Below are positions 1-5,399 of a stretch of 8,154 nucleotides of DNA, in pieces (position 1 is the first letter of the stretch; every line of letters begins with the position of its first letter). A program made the position numbers and the translations under genes. The notes below the pieces were generated by a model, which worked only from the letters and a program-made list of their open reading frames with translations, made no database searches and was not told where the DNA came from. The stretch comes from an uncultured Caulobacteraceae bacterium (GTDB taxonomy: Bacteria; Pseudomonadota; Alphaproteobacteria; Caulobacterales; Caulobacteraceae), in assembly GCA_937952995.1 (NCBI GenBank), contig CALFYB010000169.1, positions 1 to 8,154 of the forward strand. Reading direction: 5' to 3'.

Positions 1-313
1 CCTGTGCAAGAATGAACGGCGCTGGCGTTCCTGCATCATATTGAGCCGGGACATAGACCCAGACCGTCCGCCGATAGGGCGCAGGCTCTGACTGCTCATG
101 GTCCAGCGCGGCTATGCGGTTGCCGAAGGCGTCGCGGCGGCGGGTGATCTCATTGTCGATGCGCTTGATGCCCGGATAGATCCGGCTATCGCGCGACTCC
201 ATCACAAAGGCATAGACCTTGCCGCAGGCCGCATCGGCTGGGCCGGTCTGATCAGGTGAATAGTCCGGCCCGATGACAAAGTCCCCATTGGCGAGGCCAT
301 CGAGACCGTTCAC
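1..313 (-). CDS. Alpha/beta-hydrolase esterase (enterochelin-esterase/esterase-D-like), 5' part only
   Basis: This is the N-terminal 104 codons of a gene that leaves the window at base 1. The translation has the features I associate with Fes/IroE-like putative esterases: an FVIGPDY opening, SRDSRIYPGIKRID (about residues 43-56), and RRTVWVYVPAQYD followed by TPAPFILAQ (about 82-104), the strand leading toward the oxyanion region. The catalytic Ser/Asp/His lie beyond the window. The GTG start is forced: an in-frame TGA sits three codons upstream, and a GAGG Shine-Dalgarno (bases 321-324) lies 7 bases before it. The start overlaps the TGA of the dioxygenase gene as GTGA, so the two are probably translationally coupled. 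No signal peptide is present, so a cytoplasmic enzyme is inferred, although many relatives are exported. The substrate is unknown; it could hydrolyse a sugar-lactone, siderophore-type or simple carboxylic ester. Confidence 0.78.
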   Translation of the reverse strand, partial: MNGLDGLANGDFVIGPDYSPDQTGPADAACGKVYAFVMESRDSRIYPGIKRIDNEITRRRDAFGNRIAALDHEQSEPAPYRRTVWVYVPAQYDAGTPAPFILAQ

Positions 314-1257
314 CCCATCGCCTCACGATAGGGCGTCAGATCCCATCCGGGATAGCGCACCTGAGCCATCGCCAAGGTGGCCTCAGTCCAGAACGGGTGG
401 CCGGGCCGCTTGACGCCAAAGCAGGCCAGTTGATCGGGCGTGGCATGGTTGAAGATCTGGCCCCACGGCATCAGGTGATGATAGGGCCAAGCCGTGTAGC
501 CGATGCTGTCATCATCGGCCCGTTTGAAACAGGCCATCACCGCATAGCGCACCCCGCCCGGCTCGGTCAGGTTGGTGCCGCGATGAAAGACGTCGATGGC
601 ATAGGGCACTGCGGTCCCCGCCGTTGAAGCGCTCGACCGGCTAAGCGGCATCAGGGCCTTTTGCAGGCCCGCTTGGAACTCGCGCTCATAGACCAAGGTC
701 CCGTCCGCGCCGGTCACGGTCTGGCTATCAGGACGGGTGACATAGTGCATGGCCCCCAGAGCATCGGTGACATCGGTGAAATAGGAGATCACGGTCACCG
801 AATTTTTGGTCGTGTCTTCTGACGGAACGGTCAGGGTGTGGTTGACGAAATCACAGTGGAACGGCTGATCATAGTCGGCATCACCGGTGAACTTGGCCCA
901 AGCCTGACACTGATAAAGGTGAACCTCATCGGTGTTGAGCGCGGCCTTGGCAAACGCGATCAGAGCCGGATGGACGCCAATCAGGTTCAGGGCCGGTGAA
1001 CAGTTAAAGGGGATGGAATTGATCGTCTTGAACTGAGCGTCATTGAACCGGCCGATCTCTTCGCCCTTCTTGCGATCAACCGCCTCGTCAGCGCCGGATG
1101 TTCGACCAAAGACAGCTTCAAAGTCGGCCCGCACGGCCGCGACCTCTTCGGCGGTGTAGAAGTCCTTGATCAGGGCTACGCCATCGCGCCGCCACGTGGC
1201 CACATCCTCGGCCTTAAACCGCTCATTGTGAGGTTCCGTCATCGGTCTCGCGCTCAT
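310..1257 (-). CDS. Phytanoyl-CoA dioxygenase (PhyH) family Fe(II)/2-oxoglutarate oxygenase
   Basis: A 315-residue protein of normal length for the family. PhyH-type enzymes hydroxylate a substrate C-H bond using Fe(II), O2 and 2-oxoglutarate. The metal triad is visible: His134 and Asp136 in FHCDFVNH, and His225 in VFHRGTNLTEPGG. Arg237 in GGVRYAV is the expected 2-oxoglutarate carboxylate anchor. The N-terminal part (about 17-50, WRRDGVALIKDFYTAEEVAAV) is the usual PhyH entry segment. No signal peptide is seen, so it is probably cytoplasmic. The start chosen is the first ATG; a second ATG six codons in (base 1242) is possible, and neither has a strong Shine-Dalgarno. It is the upstream gene of a two-gene minus-strand unit, overlapping the esterase by 4 bases, and is divergent from the GST gene. 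The family acts on fatty acyl-CoAs, alkaloids, amino acids and many small molecules, so the substrate cannot be assigned. Confidence 0.93.
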   Translation of the reverse strand: MSARPMTEPHNERFKAEDVATWRRDGVALIKDFYTAEEVAAVRADFEAVFGRTSGADEAVDRKKGEEIGRFNDAQFKTINSIPFNCSPALNLIGVHPALIAFAKAALNTDEVHLYQCQAWAKFTGDADYDQPFHCDFVNHTLTVPSEDTTKNSVTVISYFTDVTDALGAMHYVTRPDSQTVTGADGTLVYEREFQAGLQKALMPLSRSSASTAGTAVPYAIDVFHRGTNLTEPGGVRYAVMACFKRADDDSIGYTAWPYHHLMPWGQIFNHATPDQLACFGVKRPGHPFWTEATLAMAQVRYPGWDLTPYREAMG

Positions 1258-1395
1258 CAGGTGTCCATTAGGTTCAAGACCTTAGCCTGACGCCAAGCGC
1301 CCAAAGGCGCAAGGCCCATAACCGTTGGTTGACATCACCATCGACCACTCCACACTGAGGGCCAACCAAACCATTAGACTTTAGGGACGAAACCC
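1258..1395. promoter_or_regulatory. Divergent dioxygenase/GST control region with inverted repeats
   Basis: These 138 bases separate the two divergent starts and must hold both promoters. A perfect TTGACA (1329-1334) is a candidate -35 for the GST gene, but the -10 about 17 bases downstream (ACACTG, 1352-1357) is weak. For the dioxygenase, minus-strand TTGGGCG (1298-1304) and GCTAAGGT (1279-1286), 11 bases apart, resemble loosely the spacing of Caulobacter housekeeping promoters; this is weak. Two symmetric elements are seen directly. TTGGTTG (1325-1331) and CAACCAA (1363-1369) form a perfect 7-bp inverted repeat separated by 31 bases, with the left arm overlapping the TTGACA. GCGCC/GGCGC (1297-1301 and 1306-1310) forms a short 5-bp stem. 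Either could be a regulator site, but no regulator gene lies in the window. Confidence 0.4.
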
Positions 1396-2007
1396 GTGAC
1401 CAAGCCCAAACTGTTCGGCATTTCTGGCTCCCGTGCGATCCGCGCCATCTGGGGCATCGAGGAAACGGGGATCGATTACGAACATGTCCCGGTCAGTTAC
1501 GGTGCCGACTCCAAGGGCTCGGACTATTTGGCCGTCAATCCCAATGGCCGCATCCCCGCCCTAATCGATGGCGATCTGCACCTTTTTGAGTCCATGGCCA
1601 TCAACCTCTATCTGGCCAAGCGTTATGGCGGCGCGCTCTATCCCAGCACCCCAGAAGACGAGGCCCGCGCCCTGCAGTGGAGCGTTTGGGCCATCAGCGA
1701 GATCGAGCCCCTGCAGATGCAGATCGTCGTTCAAAAGCTGTTCACCCCCGAGGACAAGCGCAATCCCAAGGTCATCGAGTTTGCGACCAAGAGCCTGCAG
1801 CGCCCCCTCAAGGTGCTCGATGCCGCGCTCGAGGGCCGCGACTGGCTGGTGGGCGATGCCTTCTCCGTCGCTGACCTCAATGTCGCCTCTGTCATCTATC
1901 TGATGAAGGCCATCCGCTTTGACTATAGCGAACATGCCAATGTCCAGCGCTGGGCAACGGCCTGTTTTGCCCGCCCAGCCTTGGCCAGAGCCCTCGCCCG
2001 CCCCTAA
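1396..2007 (+). CDS. Glutathione S-transferase family protein
   Basis: A 203-residue cytosolic-type GST of typical bacterial length. It has an N-terminal thioredoxin-fold domain (about 4-80) and an all-helical C-terminal domain (about 86-200). Visible hallmarks are a candidate glutathione-activating Ser12 in the SGSRAIRAIW stretch, the cis-proline Pro54 in NGRIPALIDGD, the glutathione-gamma-glutamyl binding pair Glu65-Ser66 in LFESMAINLYLAKRYG, and the helix N-cap motif SVAD (157-160) in FSVADLNVAS. These enzymes conjugate or reduce electrophilic compounds with glutathione, or act as isomerases and peroxidases; which applies here cannot be read from sequence. The start is GTG, with AGGGA at 1383-1387 eight bases upstream. 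The SDR that follows begins about 36 bases after the stop on the same strand, so they are probably cotranscribed, suggesting a joint detoxification or catabolic step. Confidence 0.92.
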   Translation: MTKPKLFGISGSRAIRAIWGIEETGIDYEHVPVSYGADSKGSDYLAVNPNGRIPALIDGDLHLFESMAINLYLAKRYGGALYPSTPEDEARALQWSVWAISEIEPLQMQIVVQKLFTPEDKRNPKVIEFATKSLQRPLKVLDAALEGRDWLVGDAFSVADLNVASVIYLMKAIRFDYSEHANVQRWATACFARPALARALARP

Positions 2008-2043
2008 CCCTTAGGCCGACCAGCCGCATTGAGCTCGACGACC

Positions 2044-2793
2044 ATGGCACTTGACACATCACTTCCACCCCTCGGCAGCGTCCTCATTGTCGGAGTCGGG
2101 GCGTCGCTCGGCACCGGCGCGGCGATTGCCAGACGGTTTGCAAGGGCCGGTCACCCGATCCTGATCGCCGGACGTAACGCGGAAAAGCTGACTGAGACCT
2201 TGGCGGAACTGAAAGCCATCGGTGCGACCGTGGCGATGGCCGTCGGGGATGGGTCCATCGCCGAAGATGCCCAGCGGTTCGTGGCCGAGGCCCAAGCCCT
2301 AGCGCCCCTCGCCGCCGCGATCCACAATGCTGGCAGCAACAATCCCGCCCCCTTTCTCAAGGTCAGCCAAGCGCGATTTGAAGGCCATTGGCGCGAACAT
2401 ACATTGGGCGGATTTCAAACGGCGCAGGCCGCTATCCCCGCCTTTTTGGAACAGGGTTTCGGCACCCTGATCTTTACCGGTGCCTCAGGAAGCCTGCGCG
2501 GCAAGGCCAATTTCAGCCCCTTTGCGGCCGCCAAGGCGGGCCTGCGCGCCCTGTCTCAGAGCCTCGCGCGGGAATTTGGGCCTCAGAACATCCACGTGGC
2601 CCATGTCATCATTGATGGCGGCATCCACGGCGAGCGGCTCTTGAGCCTCGCGCCGCAATGGGCCGAGCAGCGCGGCCCGGACGGCATGCTCAATGTCGAG
2701 GCCATCGCTGAGGCCTATTACATGCTGCACATGCAACAGCGCAGCGCCTGGACCCAAGAACTGGATCTCAGGCCCTGGTCTGAAACCTTCTAG
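2044..2793 (+). CDS. Atypical short-chain dehydrogenase/reductase lacking the catalytic Tyr and Asn
   Basis: A 249-residue Rossmann-fold SDR. The dinucleotide loop is VGASLGTG (18-25, with Val for the usual Thr), and NAG is at 95-97. Arg44 after the second strand (AGRN) suggests NADP(H). The active site is unusual. Ser148 (TGAS) and Lys164 are present, but the Tyr of YxxxK is Phe160 (codon 2521-2523) in SPFAAAKAG, and the helix-E Asn appears to be His119 (2398-2400). The LRG after the Ser, the IHVAHVIIDGGIHG segment and the ELDLRPWSETF tail match, from memory, a group of bacterial SDRs in which Tyr is commonly replaced, so this looks like a subfamily trait and not decay. A TTG start at 2029 would add five residues; ATG 2044 is preferred because it is ATG and the added residues lie outside the fold. 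It probably forms an operon with the preceding GST gene. Its reaction, or whether it catalyses redox at all, is unknown. Confidence 0.88.
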   Translation: MALDTSLPPLGSVLIVGVGASLGTGAAIARRFARAGHPILIAGRNAEKLTETLAELKAIGATVAMAVGDGSIAEDAQRFVAEAQALAPLAAAIHNAGSNNPAPFLKVSQARFEGHWREHTLGGFQTAQAAIPAFLEQGFGTLIFTGASGSLRGKANFSPFAAAKAGLRALSQSLAREFGPQNIHVAHVIIDGGIHGERLLSLAPQWAEQRGPDGMLNVEAIAEAYYMLHMQQRSAWTQELDLRPWSETF

Positions 2794-2807
2794 GGCTAGG
2801 TGCGGCC

Positions 2808-3617
2808 TTAGCTGGTGCCGACGACGCCGCCGTCGCAGGCGATCACCTGACCGGCGATGAACTCGCCTGCGCGCGAGCTGAGGAACAGGGCAAGGCCCGC
2901 AATGTCCTCAGGCGTGCCGACGCGGCCGCTGGGGTTGCCCTTGCCGACGCGGTCCCAATCGACATCTTCGGTCTCGCCGCCAAAGCCGACGCCGGTGGAC
3001 AGCATCCAGGTCGGGAACGGCCCCGGCGCGATAGCGTTGCAAAGGATGTGCTCGCCGGTCAGGTGCGCGGCGAGGAAGCGGGTAAGGTGGTGCACCGCTG
3101 CCTTGGACGCGCCGTAGGAGAAGGTCGAGAAGGCCGCCGACTTCAAGCCGTCAATCGAGCCAATATTGATCACCCGAGCCGGGCTGGTCTTGCTGGCCGC
3201 GGCGCGCAGCAGCGGCAGGACCTTCTGGGTCAGGAAGAAGACGCCCTTGACGTTGGTGTCCATCACCTTGTCCCACCCGGCCTCTGGGAAGGTCTCGAGC
3301 GGCGCGCCCCATGCGGCCCCGGCATTGTTGATCAGCACGTCGAGCTTGGGCTCTAGATCCGACAGCCGCTTGGCCAAGGATTCGCAGCCTTCGACCGTCG
3401 ATAGGTCGGCGGGTAGCGAGATGACCTCGCCGCCATAGGCCTCCATCAGACGATTGGCGGTCTCGTCGCAGGCCCCAGCCTTGCGCGATGAGATATAGAC
3501 CTTGGCCCCATTGGCTAGAAAGCCTGCGGCCAGCATCTCGCCGATGCCGCGCGATCCGCCCGTGATCAGGACGACCTTGCCCTTGACGGAAAATAGGTTG
3601 GTAAAGTTGGGCGACAT
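2808..3617 (-). CDS. SDR, RhlG-like 3-oxoacyl reductase
   Basis: A 269-residue classical SDR with every catalytic element: TGGSRGIG (19-26), the acidic D71 after strand 3 (ADLS), NNAG (97-100), Asn122 in NVKG, Ser154, Tyr168 and Lys172 (YGASK), and PG after strand 6 (198-199). Arg45 and Lys46 after the second strand favour NADPH. The flow of the sequence (GSRGIGEMLAAG, NNAGAAWGAPLE, VINIGSIDG, GEHILCNAIAPGPFP) resembles Pseudomonas RhlG, an NADPH-dependent beta-ketoacyl reductase studied for rhamnolipid precursor supply; that parallel is from memory. Reduction of a 3-oxoacyl-ACP/CoA or a related ketone is inferred. The start is firm: AGAGAGG stands five bases before the ATG. It lies 74 bases downstream of the acyl-CoA-dehydrogenase-like gene on the same strand and converges on the GST-SDR pair with only 14 bases between stops and no visible terminator. 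Confidence 0.95.
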   Translation of the reverse strand: MSPNFTNLFSVKGKVVLITGGSRGIGEMLAAGFLANGAKVYISSRKAGACDETANRLMEAYGGEVISLPADLSTVEGCESLAKRLSDLEPKLDVLINNAGAAWGAPLETFPEAGWDKVMDTNVKGVFFLTQKVLPLLRAAASKTSPARVINIGSIDGLKSAAFSTFSYGASKAAVHHLTRFLAAHLTGEHILCNAIAPGPFPTWMLSTGVGFGGETEDVDWDRVGKGNPSGRVGTPEDIAGLALFLSSRAGEFIAGQVIACDGGVVGTS

Positions 3618-3649
3618 GGCGACCTCTCTTGGGATGGGTATTTGCCCCT

Positions 3650-3677
3650 ACCCTAGACAAGGTTCAGACGCGCACAA
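3650..3677 (-). promoter_or_regulatory. Candidate promoter for the RhlG-like SDR
   Basis: In the 74 bases between the acyl-CoA-dehydrogenase-like stop and the SDR start, the minus strand reads TTGTGC (3672-3677), a 16-base spacer, then TAGGGT (3650-3655). Each hexamer matches the sigma-70 consensus at only three positions. Transcription would begin about 25 bases before the ATG, leaving room for the strong Shine-Dalgarno. This would give the SDR a promoter of its own even if it is also read from upstream. The call rests on position and loose motif match only. Confidence 0.28.
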
Positions 3678-3691
3678 GCACCCAAGGCCGA

Positions 3692-4615
3692 TTAGGCGAC
3701 CTGAAACGCCGCCCAAGCCTGCTGTCGGCGGGTCTCGCGGGCGCGAGCAGCCACGCCCAAGGTGCCGGTCTGCGGGCTCCAAGCGGCGCGCTCGGCCTCC
3801 GGCACGAGATCCCAAGCCGCGCCCAGCCGATCCCAAAGCTCGCTCGAGGCGCGGAAATAGGCCGACATCAGCAGGACATCAGCGGGACGGGCCATAGGGG
3901 TCTGGGAAATGGCATGGGCCTGCACGATCAGACCGATCAGGTCTTCCAAAAGCGCCTGCGGCCAGCCATGGAGCCGCCCAAGGGTCAGGAGCCCGATCTG
4001 GGTGCCCGCCGTATTGTAGACATCCTCGACCAGACGGAAGGGCTTGATGAAGGCCTCATAGGCGTCGGCCTCGATCACGTCGCTGGCCTCGACCGCGATG
4101 TCGGTCAGGGTCAGGTCGGCGATGGGCATGTGGCCCTCATAGGCCCCGTAACCGCTGCTATCGAGGCTCAGGCCCGCACTGCCGGTCGCCACCTTGACCA
4201 TGCGCAGTTGGTTGCGCCCGTCCTTCTGACCGATGGAGGCAGCGATATAGAGCACATCGGCCAGAGGCGACATGCTGCCCCAACGCTTGCGGCCATTGAG
4301 CACGAAGCCGTCGCCCTTGGGCGTCAGGGTCGAGAGAATCCCCGAGGGCTTAGGCCCCTGATCTTCACTGACGCAAAAGGCAGTGATGGCATCGTCCGGC
4401 GTGGCGGGGAAAAGTCGCCGGATCGCCGCCTGATGGCCCGCTGACCCGGCCTTCAACCGCCCATCGGCCCGCAAGGCCACCTGCACCAGCCGCTCAAAGG
4501 CCGATGAAGACGCAGGCGTTCCCGGCCCCCACTGCTTGAGAAAGGCACGAAGATCACCGCTGTGATCGGGGCTGGCGGGCTGCAAAAGCAGGTCGAGGAG
4601 CGAGGCTGGGGTCAT
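3692..4615 (-). CDS. Short acyl-CoA-dehydrogenase-like protein
   Basis: A 307-residue protein whose middle resembles the beta domain of acyl-CoA dehydrogenases: AFCVSEDQG (79-87, in place of the usual TEPxAGSD), then a glycine-bounded turn and FVLNGRKRWGSMSPLADVLYI (104-124), corresponding to the family's LNGxKxWIT...AD segment. It then continues to LTLTDIAVEASDVI (168-181), corresponding to the strand and linker before the C-terminal helical domain. The N-terminal helical domain is about 75 residues and the C-terminal one about 125, against roughly 380 residues in total for ordinary family members. I see no C-terminal catalytic-Glu motif of the YEGT type. It may be a diverged or non-dehydrogenating FAD protein. 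The start is the first ATG; the upstream bases form a small hairpin and no good Shine-Dalgarno is seen. The RhlG-like reductase follows on the same strand, so a joint acyl-chain role is plausible but inferred. Confidence 0.8.
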   Translation of the reverse strand: MTPASLLDLLLQPASPDHSGDLRAFLKQWGPGTPASSSAFERLVQVALRADGRLKAGSAGHQAAIRRLFPATPDDAITAFCVSEDQGPKPSGILSTLTPKGDGFVLNGRKRWGSMSPLADVLYIAASIGQKDGRNQLRMVKVATGSAGLSLDSSGYGAYEGHMPIADLTLTDIAVEASDVIEADAYEAFIKPFRLVEDVYNTAGTQIGLLTLGRLHGWPQALLEDLIGLIVQAHAISQTPMARPADVLLMSAYFRASSELWDRLGAAWDLVPEAERAAWSPQTGTLGVAARARETRRQQAWAAFQVA

Positions 4616-4617
4616 GG

Positions 4618-4630
4618 CCCGATCTTCGGG
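4618..4630. repeat. Small hairpin directly before the acyl-CoA-dehydrogenase-like start
   Basis: CCCGA (4618-4622) and TCGGG (4626-4630) form a perfect 5-bp stem with a 3-base loop. On the minus strand it ends two bases before the ATG at 4615, covering the place where a ribosome-binding site would sit. On the plus strand it is followed by TTTT (4631-4634), the look of a weak terminator for antisense transcripts. Such a short stem can occur by chance. Confidence 0.33.
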
Positions 4631-4670
4631 TTTTCAGTGGGCGAAGTCAAAGACGGAGCGACGCAAGCGA

Positions 4671-5249
4671 TCACTTTGCCTCGCACGCCACCCCATCCCC
4701 GTCGCCATCGAGCTTGGGATTATAGCCCGCTTGCCCTTTGCGAAGGGGAGCAGCACCGGCGGTTCGGGCGGCGGCGCAGGTGGTGAAGGCTTGGCGAGAG
4801 GAGATGGAGGCGGGCGCTGCCTTGCCCGGATAGGCTCGCCCGCCTTGGGCTACTCCGGCGGCGGTCAGCAACTCACCCAAGCCGCGGCCGCCGATGGTGC
4901 AGCGGGCGGCGATGCGGTCATAGGTTCGGTTTTTGGAGACGCAGGAGGCCACCTTGCCCAGCGCGATCCGGCCCAAGGCGGCCTTGGCCTCGGGACCACC
5001 GGGCTCGTGAGATTCTGGCGCATAGAAGTCGCTCAGCCGGACCTCGACCCAGTTTTGCGGACCCTTGCCGACGGCTACGCAGAGAGAGTCGCCATCGAGC
5101 ACCTGAACCACCGGCCCTGAAAAGCTATGGCCCTTATAGAGGAAGGTCGGCATCGGGCCGCTGTCGGGAATGGCTTTGCAGGGATCGGCTAGGGCCTGAC
5201 CCGCGCCGCAGAGCAGCAGAACGGCGGCGAGGCCTAGGAAACGGATCAC
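4671..5249 (-). CDS. Secreted thermonuclease-like protein with C-terminal excalibur domain
   Basis: A 192-residue exported protein. A signal peptide spans residues 1-21 (hydrophobic core LGLAAVLLLCGAG, cleavage after ALA). An SNase-like domain covers about 44-138, and a calcium-binding excalibur domain about 153-190, ending in NPKLDGDGDGVACE with the conserved Cys158 and Cys189. Against staphylococcal nuclease, LDGDS (51-55) matches the calcium/active-site DGD loop, Arg71 matches Arg35, Glu79 in APE matches Glu43, and Arg112 in YDR matches Arg87. Asp40 is replaced by Tyr76 (codon 5022-5024). The likely role is hydrolysis of extracellular or periplasmic nucleic acid, if active. The start is GTG; AGAGG lies 10 bases upstream, a slightly long spacing, and no ATG competes. 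It precedes the acyl-CoA-dehydrogenase-like gene by 55 bases on the same strand, but its function looks unrelated. Confidence 0.92.
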   Translation of the reverse strand: MIRFLGLAAVLLLCGAGQALADPCKAIPDSGPMPTFLYKGHSFSGPVVQVLDGDSLCVAVGKGPQNWVEVRLSDFYAPESHEPGGPEAKAALGRIALGKVASCVSKNRTYDRIAARCTIGGRGLGELLTAAGVAQGGRAYPGKAAPASISSRQAFTTCAAARTAGAAPLRKGQAGYNPKLDGDGDGVACEAK

Positions 5250-5262
5250 GATGGTTACGCCT

Positions 5263-5283
5263 CTGTATCGGTCTTCGATACAG
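5263..5283. promoter_or_regulatory. Perfect 8-bp inverted repeat upstream of the nuclease gene (possible operator or 5'UTR hairpin)
   Basis: CTGTATCG (5263-5270) and CGATACAG (5276-5283) are exact reverse complements separated by GTCTT. The element lies 13 bases before the GTG start of the nuclease and abuts its AGAGG Shine-Dalgarno. It could be a repressor operator in the DNA or an RNA hairpin controlling ribosome access. There is no T-run after either arm, so it is not a terminator. The adjoining AT-rich stretch 5284-5325 probably holds the nuclease promoter, though I cannot pick out clear -35/-10 boxes. Confidence 0.55.
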
Positions 5284-5325
5284 GTAGGGTAACGATCAAA
5301 TTACAGTATTAAAAACTATCTATCG

Positions 5326-5388
5326 CTCGCCCTTGAAAAAAGGCGAGAGGCGGGAGCGGTCAGTGCGTTGGCACCAACCGCCCCCTCT
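5326..5388 (-). terminator. Terminator-like hairpin region after the carboxylesterase gene
   Basis: On the plus strand AGAGG-CGGGAGCGGT (5346-5360) faces ACCGCCCCCTCT (5377-5388), giving a long GC-rich stem with a three-base bulge and a G-U pair. On the minus strand this stem is followed, after GGCG's complement, by six T (complement of 5336-5341). This begins 12 bases after the carboxylesterase stop, as expected for a rho-independent terminator, although the T-run is offset by about four bases. A second, overlapping stem, CTCGCC (5326-5331) with GGCGAG (5342-5347), could compete with it. It insulates the carboxylesterase from the downstream nuclease. Confidence 0.5.
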
Positions 5389-5399
5389 GTTTTAAAGCC

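Noticed and set aside
1561..1935. Minus-strand frame within the GST gene as an overlapping gene
   Set aside because: It is a complementary-frame shadow of a clear GST coding region with no recognisable protein features.
2029..2043. TTG start five codons upstream of the GST-linked SDR
   Set aside because: It is possible, but TTG is rare, the Shine-Dalgarno spacing is poor and the five residues add nothing to the fold. ATG 2044 is preferred without certainty.
2794..2807. Terminator between the convergent SDR genes
   Set aside because: Only 14 bases separate the two stops, with no stem plus T-run. Transcripts may overlap, but nothing supports a terminator call.
3629..4444. Long plus-strand reading frame (271 codons) opposite the acyl-CoA-dehydrogenase-like gene
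   Set aside because: It lies wholly antisense to a protein with recognisable domain motifs; its translation is low-complexity, rich in Arg, Gly and His, with no family features. This is typical of complementary frames in GC-rich DNA.
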